From contig JALHLK010000002.1 of the NCBI GenBank assembly GCA_022844565.1, positions 62,001 through 126,000 of the forward strand: DNA of 64,000 nucleotides, read 5' to 3'. A program made the translations under genes and the position numbers. The notes under the pieces are model-generated. The model ran no database searches and was not told the DNA's origin. It saw only the letters and a list, made by a program, of their open reading frames with translations. Source of the stretch: Saprospiraceae bacterium. GTDB taxonomy: Bacteria; Bacteroidota; Bacteroidia; Chitinophagales; Saprospiraceae. Numbering within the stretch: the first letter of the stretch is position 1; each line of letters opens with the position of its first letter. Below, in pieces: positions 29,837 through 37,949 of this stretch.

Positions 29837-30301
29837 TTATCTAAAATGTGCAAATGCTCTGTTCGCTTCTGCCATTCTATGGGTATCATCTTTTTTCTTG
29901 ATTGATGCTCCTTCATTTTTTGAAGCAGCTATAAGCTCAGCAGCTAATTTTTCTGCCATTCCCTTACCACTTCTCTCTCTTGAGAATCTAATGATCCACT
30001 TCATACAAACTGACAATTTTCTTTCAGCCCTAATTTCAGTTGGAATTTGAAAAGTTGCTCCACCAATCCTTTTACTTCTTACCTCAACATTTGGCATAAC
30101 GTTTTCAATCGCTCTTAACCAAATTTCGTGTGGATTTTCTGTTGTTCTCTCTTGGATTTTGTCCATAGCGTCATAGAAAATAGCGAATGAAGTACTTTTC
30201 TTTCCTTCCCACATCATGTTGTTCACAAACTGAGTAACCATTGGGTCGTTAAACCTTGGATCTGGCTGAACGATCCTCTTTTTTGGCTTCCTTTTCCTCA
30301 T
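29837..30301 (-). CDS. rpsG: 30S ribosomal protein S7
   Basis: A 154-residue S7, nucleator of the 30S head. It begins MRKRKPKKRIVQPDPRFND. The conserved AIENVMPNVEVRSKRIGGATFQIP and RREMAEANRAFAH-like (THRMAEANRAFAHFR) segments are present. Confidence 0.97.
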   Translation of the reverse strand: MRKRKPKKRIVQPDPRFNDPMVTQFVNNMMWEGKKSTSFAIFYDAMDKIQERTTENPHEIWLRAIENVMPNVEVRSKRIGGATFQIPTEIRAERKLSVCMKWIIRFSRERSGKGMAEKLAAELIAASKNEGASIKKKDDTHRMAEANRAFAHFR

Positions 30302-30336
30302 TTTATAATATTATTATCTTTTATTAAAATTATTAT

Positions 30337-30711
30337 CTATTTCTTTGGTCTCTTAGATCCGTATTTAGACCTGGATTGTTTTCTGTTATTTACACCAGCG
30401 GTATCCAATGCACCTCTTACGATAGTGTACCTTACCCCAGGTAAATCTTTAACCCTTCCACCTCTAATTAAAACTATTGAGTGCTCTTGCAAGTTGTGAC
30501 CTTCTCCAGGTATGTATGCAATAACTTCTATACCATTTGTAAGCCTTACTTTGGCAACTTTACGAAGTGCTGAGTTCGGTTTTTTTGGTGTAGTGGTGTA
30601 AACTCTTGTACAAACGCCTCTTTTTTGAGGGCATGAATCCAAAGCTCTTGACTTTGATTTGTACTCTACTTGCTCCCTACCTTGCTTAACTAACTGATTG
30701 ATTGTTGGCAT
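30337..30711 (-). CDS. rpsL: 30S ribosomal protein S12
   Basis: A 124-residue S12 of the decoding centre and the first gene of the cluster. It begins [12 protein letters not shown] and contains [18 protein letters not shown] (Lys at the streptomycin position 43 retained), [11 protein letters not shown] with the aspartate-modification loop [12 protein letters not shown], and a basic end [10 protein letters not shown]. The wild-type-looking Lys residues suggest streptomycin sensitivity at this locus. Confidence 0.97.
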   Translation of the reverse strand: MPTINQLVKQGREQVEYKSKSRALDSCPQKRGVCTRVYTTTPKKPNSALRKVAKVRLTNGIEVIAYIPGEGHNLQEHSIVLIRGGRVKDLPGVRYTIVRGALDTAGVNNRKQSRSKYGSKRPKK

Positions 30712-31072
30712 TTTATTACCTAATTTTTATTCTAAAAAAATTCTTAAAATCTCTTCCTTTTTAAAAAGAGAACGCAAAGGTAATATTATTTCTTTATTAG
30801 ACAACATAAATGAATGAAAATCTTATAAAAATTAATTTACTTGCTATTAAAAATCAATTGTTTAATTATTGTAAATCATTTATCTCGAAATTTAACATTA
30901 AAAACCATCGTATTTTTTATCTATAAATTTATAAATCACTTTTTTTAATGTCTATTGATAAGTTTTTGATACTAATGATTAGTTTTAAGCTTTTAATTTT
31001 TTAAAGATGTTTAAGCGAGAACAATTTTGGCTTAAGTCCTCAAATTTTTTAAATCATAATTTTAGATTAGAT
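30712..31072. other. Intergenic region between rpsL and dipeptidyl peptidase IV (divergent)
   Basis: A 361-bp very AT-rich divergent spacer. The rpsL promoter occupies its left part. The remainder, up to the DPP IV start, holds no clear TAnnTTTG box, no hairpin of note and no gene. Confidence 0.6.
30775..30805 (-). promoter_or_regulatory. Promoter of the ribosomal super-operon
   Basis: The minus strand reads GTTG (30802-30805), 19 nt of spacer, then TACCTTTG (30775-30782). This matches the Bacteroidota -33/-7 promoter with correct spacing. The leader to rpsL is about 60 nt and includes a weak TCTCTT/AAGAGA stem. Confidence 0.65.
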
Positions 31073-33292
31073 ATGAAAAGAAAAAATGTTATTTATCTGT
31101 TTATTTTCATTGCCTTTACTACAAATTTAGAAATATATAGCCAAACCATTTTAACCCTTGAAGATATTTATAAAAATAATCTATATGGTTCTCGTGGCTT
31201 TGGGACCATTAGGTGGATGCAAGATAATGAAGGTTACTCAACAATTGAATCGAATATAAAGGGTAATGAACTTGTGAGGTATGACGTAAAAACAGGAACT
31301 AAAAAGGTATTGGTGAGTGCAGATCAACTTACACCACTCAACTTCAGCAAGCCTTTAAATATCTATGATTATATATGGTCTGAAGACAACACAAAACTCC
31401 TGATTTATACCAATACCAGAAAGGTGTGGAGACAAAATACCAAAGGTGATTACTGGGTTTTAGACCTCAAGACAAATAAATTGATCCAACTAGGAAAGGG
31501 GATGGAAGAAGCTACTATGATGTTTGCTAAATTTTCTCCTGATGGTTCGCGAGTGGCATATGTGAATAAGCTTAACATTTTTGTGGAAGAGCTTGCTTCT
31601 CATAAAATTACCCAACTTACCTTTGACGGAGGAGGTAATATCATTAATGGTACATTTGACTGGGTATATGAAGAGGAGTTAGATTGTCGAGATGGTTTCA
31701 GATGGAGTCCTGATGGGAATACTATTGCATATTGGCAATCTAATACAGAAGGAGTAGGTACATTTTATATGATTAATAATGTGGATTCTAATTATTCTAA
31801 ATTGATACCTTTACCTTATCCAAAAGTAGGGACTAGTAATTCTGCTGTAAAAGTTGGGGTAATTGCTGCAACAGGGGGCAGCACAAAATGGTTTGACGTA
31901 CCAGGGGACCCAAAGAATAACTATTTAGCCCGAATGGAGTTCATCCCAGAATCTGAGGAAGTTATGATACAACAATTGAATAGGCTCCAGAATACCAATT
32001 CGGTGTGGATTGGTGATATAAAGACAATGTCTTTGAAAAATATCTTTACTGACAAAGATGAAGCTTTTTTGGACATTCACGACAATATTGTATGGCTGGA
32101 TAATAATCAAGCGTTCACATGGACGAGCGAAAAAGATGGTTGGTTACACCTCTATAAGGTATCAAGAGATGGTCAAAAATGGGATGATATCACCAAAGGC
32201 AATTTTGACGTGGTCAATATCAATTGTATAGACCCAAAAGGAGGGTATGTCTATTTTATTGCTTCGCCAGAAAATTTTACCCAAAGGTATTTATATCGAA
32301 GCAGAATAGATGGTAAGGGCCTCATGGAGAGGGTATCTCCTCCCAATATGGCTGGTCAGCATACTTACAATATATCAAACAATGCACAATATGCGATACA
32401 TACATTTGAAAATGCAAAAACACCGAGAAGAATATCACTTATTAACCTCAATAACCATAGCGAAATAAAACTTTTGCAAGATAATGAAGTGTTGAAAGCC
32501 AAAATGAAGGCATTGGCACTAAGACAAAAGGAGTTTTTGAAAGTAGATATTGGAGATGTATTACTTGATGCCTGGATTATCAAACCAAAAGATTTTAATA
32601 CAAAGAAAAAGTATCCTGTAATTTTCTTTGTTTATGGCGAACCGGCAGGATCAACAGTGCAAGACAATTGGGGGACAGGTGATAATCTGTGGCACCAATA
32701 TTTGGCAAATCAAGGATATATCATAATGAGCGTCGATAATAGAGGAACCCGGGTACCAAGAGGTCGAGATTTTAGAAAGTCAATATACCGCCAAATAGGC
32801 CTACTAGCTGCGGATGATCAAGCGAAGGCTGCAAAGAAAATCATCCAAATGTATCCTTATGTAGATGCAAAACGAATAGGCATATGGGGATGGAGTGGCG
32901 GAGGACAAATGACTTTGCACTGTATGTTTAGGCATGCTGATGTGTATAAGACGGGTATCGCTATTGCATTTGTATCTGACCAAAAATTGTACGACAATAT
33001 TTATCAGGAGCGATATATGGGACTACCTAATGATAATATTGAAGGGTATAGAGAAGGCTCACCTGTGACACACGCAAGTAAATTGAAAGGTAATCTTATG
33101 ATCATGCATGGTACAGCTGATGACAATGTACACTACCAAAATTTTGAATTATTGGTCAATGAACTAGTAAAACACAATAAGTTGTTTAGTATGATGTCAT
33201 ATCCAATGCGAGATCATGGTATATGGCAACGGGAGAATACTACCTTACATATGCGCAGGATGATGGAGCGATTTTGGAAGGAGAAATTGTAG
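31073..33292 (+). CDS. Dipeptidyl peptidase IV (S9B family), exported
   Basis: A 739-residue serine exopeptidase that releases N-terminal X-Pro/X-Ala dipeptides, expected in the periplasm or at the cell surface. I start at ATG 31073, which gives a clean signal peptide (MKRKNVIYLFIFIAFTTN, cleavage near IYS-QT); the longer frame adds 22 unlikely residues. The N-terminal part is the beta-propeller, with the DPP IV signature FDWVYEEELDCRDGFRWSPDG, whose Glu pair binds the substrate N-terminus. The C-terminal alpha/beta hydrolase domain has GWSGGG (Ser 608), GTADDNVHYQN (Asp 683) and RDHGI (His 715). The triad is complete. Convergent with the sulfatase gene. Confidence 0.93.
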   Translation: MKRKNVIYLFIFIAFTTNLEIYSQTILTLEDIYKNNLYGSRGFGTIRWMQDNEGYSTIESNIKGNELVRYDVKTGTKKVLVSADQLTPLNFSKPLNIYDYIWSEDNTKLLIYTNTRKVWRQNTKGDYWVLDLKTNKLIQLGKGMEEATMMFAKFSPDGSRVAYVNKLNIFVEELASHKITQLTFDGGGNIINGTFDWVYEEELDCRDGFRWSPDGNTIAYWQSNTEGVGTFYMINNVDSNYSKLIPLPYPKVGTSNSAVKVGVIAATGGSTKWFDVPGDPKNNYLARMEFIPESEEVMIQQLNRLQNTNSVWIGDIKTMSLKNIFTDKDEAFLDIHDNIVWLDNNQAFTWTSEKDGWLHLYKVSRDGQKWDDITKGNFDVVNINCIDPKGGYVYFIASPENFTQRYLYRSRIDGKGLMERVSPPNMAGQHTYNISNNAQYAIHTFENAKTPRRISLINLNNHSEIKLLQDNEVLKAKMKALALRQKEFLKVDIGDVLLDAWIIKPKDFNTKKKYPVIFFVYGEPAGSTVQDNWGTGDNLWHQYLANQGYIIMSVDNRGTRVPRGRDFRKSIYRQIGLLAADDQAKAAKKIIQMYPYVDAKRIGIWGWSGGGQMTLHCMFRHADVYKTGIAIAFVSDQKLYDNIYQERYMGLPNDNIEGYREGSPVTHASKLKGNLMIMHGTADDNVHYQNFELLVNELVKHNKLFSMMSYPMRDHGIWQRENTTLHMRRMMERFWKEKL

Positions 33293-33705
33293 AAAGTTTA
33301 TCATGGAATATAAGTTTTGCTGATTGTTATTTGAATTCTTTTGTCCAGTTGAAATCTTAAACTTTAGCTTAAATGTAAAATAGAATCTTAGTTGTCAAAA
33401 AAAACCTTTAAACCCAGATTAAGCATTAGAAATGAACTGCAAGAAAATATAATCTACCTAACTTACAGTTGTAATAGCTGTGACGGGGCGCCACAGTTCA
33501 AGACTAAATTGACTGACGGTCAATTTTTAACGTCTTTCATGTCCTCTATGCAGCTAAGGCTGCCGACTTTGAATAAGCTGAAATCCAGTGGGTTTCAGTT
33601 CGCAGCTAAATTGATATTTCGGATATCAATTTTTTACGCTGCTCATGTGCTTCACTACTATTTTGCCAAATTTCCTTTCGAATAAAGTCTAATACTTAAT
33701 CTGGG
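33293..33705. other. Convergent intergenic region containing structured repeat element, copy 2
   Basis: A 413-bp space between two convergent genes. The first 118 bases show nothing beyond AT-rich sequence. The rest (from 33411) is the structured repeat element. An open frame of 97 codons crosses the element, but it is explained by the repeat and has no coding character. Confidence 0.7.
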
Positions 33706-33707
33706 TT
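33411..33707 (+). repeat. TIR-flanked structured intergenic element, copy 2 (most complete)
   Basis: A 297-bp element with near-perfect 20-bp terminal inverted repeats (33411-33430, starting AACCCAGATTAAG, and 33688-33707; 19 of 20 match). Internal hairpins in order: 33478-33496 (CTGTG-A-CG / CG-C-CACAG), 33506-33526 (8-bp stem AAATTGAC, loop TGACG), 33550-33563 (GCAGC-TAAG-GCTGC), 33578-33598 (9-bp CTGAAATCC/GGGTTTCAG) and 33608-33632 (10-bp AAATTGATAT, loop TTCGG). The first two and last two hairpins are followed by similar linkers (CTAAA before, TTTTTAACG or TTTTTTACG after, then CATGT), so the element contains a duplicated module. Its right end overlaps the stop codon of the neighbouring sulfatase gene. 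Confidence 0.85.
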
Positions 33708-36700
33708 AAAAAGAATTTAAATTGCATTCAATGATGTGTTTACCTGGCTCAAGGATGAGGTATTTGGCAATGGGTGAAACTTTTGAGCCATTGTGAGTCA
33801 ATACAAATTCTTCACTTTTAGCAGGGTAAAATTTGATATTCATATTAGCGGGAACTTCGACCATATACATCGATTTTCTAGGATTTGCTTTTTTATACTC
33901 TGCAGAGATATTACCTAAAAGGGTAGGTGTCATAATTTTAGAGTGTTCTAAACTTGCCATTTGTGGTTTCATGGTCATGATTTGACAGCCTGGAGTTTCT
34001 GGTATAATACCCCACAAACCTCTAGGAATGATGTTTGCAGGTACTGCGCCCCAAGCATGGTTCCAGTCTAGATTAGGTTTGTACTTTATATCCCACGCTT
34101 CAAGGGCGACTGTTGAACCAACTTTTATCATATTATACCAACTTCTATCATGTGTTGCATTCATGAGTTCAAGAGCATATTGAGATTCTCCAGCTTTGTA
34201 AAGCCCTTCTAGCAGGTACTGGGCACCATAGACACTACAAGCCATGCCTCTCGTTTTTATAAAAGCTACTACTGAAGCAACCCTATCAGGTGGTACAATG
34301 TCAAATGCCAAAGCAAACATATTACTATGTAGTGACGCGTGATCTGTACCAATTCCATCTACATACACACCTCTTTTCTTATCAAACATTTGTTCATTGA
34401 TTGATTTTTTTGCGATACCCGCAGCTTCTTCGAATCTTAATTTCTCGTCTGTTTTTCCTACGACTTCAGCAAATTCAGCCATGATTTTAAGATTGGCATA
34501 ATATAAGGCATTGATTAGTGTATTGTAGGGTTTAAATACAAAACCATCGCGTTCTCCTTCTGCTGTGGCAAGTTTCCATCCTGTGTCTTTTTGAGCAGGT
34601 GGCCAGTCTGTAATATCTTTAAGCACAATATTTGGATCATCAAATCCAAGTTTTTTCATAAAGTCTTTATTAGCTTTTGTACTAGTGACCAGACCATGAT
34701 CACCTACCAAATCGATAAGCGTTTTGTATTTTATAGCTTCATAATATTTTTTAATCAATTCTGTATTGCCTGTGTACATATAGTCGGCATGCATCATAAG
34801 TGCGACATGTTGCTGCCATTCAGTAGGCCATGTAGGCTTTCTCATAAACCACTCAATGGTTTGTCGCCCTATAGCAATTTCAGGATCGGTCGTATAATGA
34901 CTCAATTGATTAAGATAGGCATCGGCTTCATAAGGTATACGTTCTCTATCGCCATCGACGTAAAGACCGGTGAATGATGTCGCTTTAATAGTATACTTAC
35001 ACATATCAAAAACCTGGTTTAAAATCGTGTCATTAGAAGTGAAATAACTATTTTCATCTTCCCAGTACACATTAAATCGAGACTGTTTAAAATCAGCCGA
35101 TTTTACCGATGTTTGATCAAATAACTGAGCATATCTGAAGGGTATCACTACAGGAAAAGTATCAGGCATTGGTGCTGCAATCGGTAAAGTATTTCTTATA
35201 TCAGGCGTAAGTTTTAAGATATAAGCATGCCTTCCTTTTTTAACAAAAGACTTGCATTTTTGGTATCTTATGGTGCCTCCGGGTTCTGAATCTACCGTGC
35301 CATCATCATTTATTTTTTCAGCCAATGCGATGATGAGGGTATCGTCTTTTGGTGCATCGTAGACAAAGTGAAGTGTGCCAAAAGCATGTTTGCCAAAGTC
35401 AAGAGTCACTGAGTTATCCTTGTTTTTCCATGAAGAGGTAGGAGTGATATATTCCACTTGAAAAAAATTTGGACTTGAACTATAAACACTATTTGTGTCA
35501 GTTTTGAATTTCTGAATTTCACTATAATCTGATAGCCTATTAGATTCGTCCCAAATTCGTACTTTCCAAAAGTAGGTTTTACCAACTTCTAAAGGTGTAC
35601 CTCGGTAACTAATATCTTGCGATTTTTGGCTTTTTACATATTTGGAATCCCAAAGATTACCTTGATTAGAATGCAGCTCCTTTTCATTGGATGATAATAA
35701 AATTTGATACGCAGATTGATATTTAGATTCCGCAGGTATTTTCCAACCAAATTCAGGATTTAAATCATAAATGACGGTGTGTTCCGGTTTACGGATATTT
35801 TCTGTAGTTAATCCAAAAGGAGCTTGTCCTATTGCACCAATTTTTTGAGCTATTTGTCTATCGCATGCACTTCGCAACTTGATCAGGGTTTCGACGTGCT
35901 TCGAATTTTTGGCTAAGTTGACTGCTTCAATTGGGTCATTTTCCAAATCATAAAGTTCTTCCCAATTTTTATCATTAATATATCTCAAATACTTCCATTT
36001 TTTGGTTCTTATACCTTCACTTGGGGGTATTTCGTCGAATTCCCAAAGGTGCTCTAAAAGTATGGTATCTCTTTTGAGAACTGACTGCGACTTTTGTGTT
36101 GTGTTTAAAGCTACAAGACTTAATCCCTGATATTGGCTAGGTAACTTAATCCCTGCATAGGCTAAAATTGATGACGATACATCAATATTGAGCACCATTT
36201 CATCCACTTCTTTGTTTATTTTGGATCTAGGGTCATAAATGATAAGCGGCACTTTCACAGAGGCATCATACATCAACCATTTATCAGCCAATTGCCTTTC
36301 ACCAAGAAGATATCCATTATCTCCCATCACAATTATAATGGTATTTTTGTCTAGGCCGTTTTTCTTAAGCGAAACTATTATTTTGCCCACTTCTGCATCT
36401 ATTTCAGAAATCATGTTGTAATAACCTTTCATCATTTTTTGGTATTTCTCTGGATTGTCAAATCTCCATGTCCACCTCAATCTAGAAAACCCATTTCTCA
36501 CACCTTCTGGTTGGGCCAAAAAATATTGATCATCTGATAAAATTGGTTTTGGAATAGTGACTCCGTCCAACAGATTATCAAAAGCTTTGGATGTGAAAAA
36601 CTGATCTTCTGCTCCATCATGTGCATGTGGAGCACTGAAGCAAAGGTTGAGCATAAAAGGTTTTTTCTTATCAACATTGTTTATAAAATCAATACCTTTA

Positions 36701-37212
36701 TGTCCAGTATAAGCTGACAAGTGTACCGTATCTTTACCAATGGTCTTATAAAAATATCCTCTTTTATCTTTAAAAGAATTATTTCTATCGTAATCTTCGA
36801 TTTGGTCATAAAGTGATTTTTTATCATCAATATTTACTCCAAGTTTGCCAAACATAGCCGTAGTATATCCAGCTTCTTTGAGCAATTTTGGATAAGCATT
36901 TAGGAGTAATGATCGATCAAGACTTCCACTCTGAAAAGTATATCTATGAGTTCTTTCATAAATACCTGTCAAAATACTAGCACGACTCGCAGCGCAGATA
37001 GGTGTGGTAGCAAAAGCATTTTTAAAAAAAATTCCCTTTTTTGCTAATTGATCCATATGTGGTGTCTTCACATATTTATGTCCTAAATAACTTAGAGCGT
37101 CTGCTTTATGATCATCGGTAATGATGAAAATGATATTGGGTCTATTGCCCGTTTCAGTTTTTTGTGAATTAAAAATACTTAAAAAAGAAAAGAAAAATAC
37201 AATCATTTGCAT
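33706..37212 (-). CDS. Bimodular exported sulfatase / alpha-L-rhamnosidase (S1 sulfatase + GH78)
   Basis: An 1168-residue two-enzyme protein. After a short signal peptide (to about residue 16), residues 24-460 are an S1 sulfatase: NIIFIITDDHKAD supplies the metal-binding Asp 33/34, PICAASR has Cys 73 at the formylglycine position (C-A-A-S-R, a CxAxR variant of CxPxR), and VMGDNGYLLGER gives further metal ligands. Residues about 465-1168 are a bacterial alpha-L-rhamnosidase with fibronectin-like strands, the GH78 catalytic motif YVDGDRERIPYEAD and an (alpha/alpha)6 barrel. The pairing suggests attack on sulfated rhamnose-containing glycans such as ulvan. I recall a similar bimodular enzyme from the ulvan locus of Formosa agariphila. 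No SusC/SusD or other polysaccharide-utilisation genes are nearby. A formylglycine-generating enzyme would have to be elsewhere. Confidence 0.88.
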   Translation of the reverse strand: MQMIVFFFSFLSIFNSQKTETGNRPNIIFIITDDHKADALSYLGHKYVKTPHMDQLAKKGIFFKNAFATTPICAASRASILTGIYERTHRYTFQSGSLDRSLLLNAYPKLLKEAGYTTAMFGKLGVNIDDKKSLYDQIEDYDRNNSFKDKRGYFYKTIGKDTVHLSAYTGHKGIDFINNVDKKKPFMLNLCFSAPHAHDGAEDQFFTSKAFDNLLDGVTIPKPILSDDQYFLAQPEGVRNGFSRLRWTWRFDNPEKYQKMMKGYYNMISEIDAEVGKIIVSLKKNGLDKNTIIIVMGDNGYLLGERQLADKWLMYDASVKVPLIIYDPRSKINKEVDEMVLNIDVSSSILAYAGIKLPSQYQGLSLVALNTTQKSQSVLKRDTILLEHLWEFDEIPPSEGIRTKKWKYLRYINDKNWEELYDLENDPIEAVNLAKNSKHVETLIKLRSACDRQIAQKIGAIGQAPFGLTTENIRKPEHTVIYDLNPEFGWKIPAESKYQSAYQILLSSNEKELHSNQGNLWDSKYVKSQKSQDISYRGTPLEVGKTYFWKVRIWDESNRLSDYSEIQKFKTDTNSVYSSSPNFFQVEYITPTSSWKNKDNSVTLDFGKHAFGTLHFVYDAPKDDTLIIALAEKINDDGTVDSEPGGTIRYQKCKSFVKKGRHAYILKLTPDIRNTLPIAAPMPDTFPVVIPFRYAQLFDQTSVKSADFKQSRFNVYWEDENSYFTSNDTILNQVFDMCKYTIKATSFTGLYVDGDRERIPYEADAYLNQLSHYTTDPEIAIGRQTIEWFMRKPTWPTEWQQHVALMMHADYMYTGNTELIKKYYEAIKYKTLIDLVGDHGLVTSTKANKDFMKKLGFDDPNIVLKDITDWPPAQKDTGWKLATAEGERDGFVFKPYNTLINALYYANLKIMAEFAEVVGKTDEKLRFEEAAGIAKKSINEQMFDKKRGVYVDGIGTDHASLHSNMFALAFDIVPPDRVASVVAFIKTRGMACSVYGAQYLLEGLYKAGESQYALELMNATHDRSWYNMIKVGSTVALEAWDIKYKPNLDWNHAWGAVPANIIPRGLWGIIPETPGCQIMTMKPQMASLEHSKIMTPTLLGNISAEYKKANPRKSMYMVEVPANMNIKFYPAKSEEFVLTHNGSKVSPIAKYLILEPGKHIIECNLNSF

Positions 37213-37255
37213 TTGAAATCAATTAACTATGTCATGAAGAAAAAAATTGTCAAAC

Positions 37256-37263
37256 CAAATCTA
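37256..37263 (-). promoter_or_regulatory. -7 promoter box of the sulfatase/rhamnosidase gene
   Basis: The minus strand reads TAGATTTG, a full TAnnTTTG match, 43 nt upstream of the ATG at 37210-37212. Confidence 0.5.
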
Positions 37264-37624
37264 CTTTAATGATACATATTGTTTTAAAACTTTATTTGAA
37301 AATTCATACTTAAAATGACTTCAGAACCATTAAAATCAACTATTTCAAAATTTTATAACTATGAACACAAATATATCTTATCTCTTTGATATTTAATGTT
37401 CTGAACACTGCTGATTTTTAAATTTTGAAGAGATATTTGTTAATTAAAAGACAAAATGCGCTAAATTGGACAGCTCTTCATCTGGATAAATATATTTATT
37501 TTATATTTATTAGTTTTTTTCAAATATATAAATTAAATTTACACTTCGAAATGAACTGAATTTCAACTTAACTTGTTTCTTTTTGATAATACCTCAAATT
37601 TAAGATAAATCGGTTTTTGGGATG

Positions 37625-37658
37625 GCCTCTCTTCACTCTTGAAGGGGGGCTTTTTTTT
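37625..37658 (+). terminator. Orphan intrinsic terminator on the plus strand
   Basis: An 11-bp stem GCCTCTCTTCA / TGAAGGGGGGC (two G-U pairs) with a CTCT loop is followed directly by eight T. No plus-strand gene precedes it for more than 4 kb, so it either ends an unannotated small transcript from 37213-37624 or belongs to the adjacent repeat. Confidence 0.65.
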
Positions 37659-37874
37659 GGGAAGTTCTAAAAACTCTATTTCTATTACAAAAAACTGCAA
37701 AATCCAATTACTGCGTTAAAAGTTAAAAAGTGTCCTCGATGTAGCTTTGGAGCAATCTAATATTCTCTACGCTAGGGTACGGAGACCCTAGTTCAGAACT
37801 AAAATCGTTTGCGACGATTTCTTTACGCTCTTCATGTATTTTTTTCACTACGAAAAGAGTATTTAGAACTCCCC
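37659..37874 (+). repeat. TIR-flanked structured intergenic element, copy 3
   Basis: A 216-bp element. Terminal inverted repeats are GGGAAGTTCTAAAAACTC (37659-37676) and its near-complement at 37857-37874 (16 of 18). Two hairpins have entirely different stems from copies 1 and 2 yet the same order and linkers: 37772-37791 (CTAGGGT/ACCCTAG) and 37802-37820 (AAATCGT-TTGCG-ACGATTT, again a 5-nt loop). The linkers TTCAGAACTAAA and CTTTACGCTCTTCATGT correspond to TTCGCAGCTAAA and TTTTACGCTGCTCATGT in copy 2. Confidence 0.75.
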
Positions 37875-37933
37875 TTATATAAATTGGGAAGTTCTGTGAA
37901 GTTAAAGTTTTTTAATTTTTACAATCTTTTATA

Positions 37934-37941
37934 TACCTTTG
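37934..37941 (+). promoter_or_regulatory. -7 promoter box of mtaB
   Basis: TACCTTTG followed by CACC, a full TAnnTTTG match ending 8 nt before the ATG at 37950. It implies a 5' leader of only about 5 nt and fixes the start codon downstream of the longer open frame. Confidence 0.55.
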
Positions 37942-37949
37942 CACCCAAG

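Larger units (their letters stand above)
37213..37949. other. Divergent intergenic region with orphan terminator and structured repeat, copy 3
   Basis: A 737-bp space between the divergent sulfatase and mtaB genes. From left to right: the sulfatase -7 box, about 350 bp of AT-rich sequence with no recognised gene, a strong plus-strand terminator (37625-37658), repeat copy 3 (37659-37874), a small hairpin at its right edge (about 37865-37894, AGAACTCCCC/GGGAAGTTCT), then the mtaB promoter box. Confidence 0.7.

Noticed and set aside
33392-33685. 97-codon open frame on the plus strand between DPP IV and the sulfatase gene
   Set aside because: It runs through the hairpins and linkers of repeat copy 2, has no start context or promoter, and its composition is explained by the repeat. 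Any similar 'proteins' elsewhere would be translations of other repeat copies.
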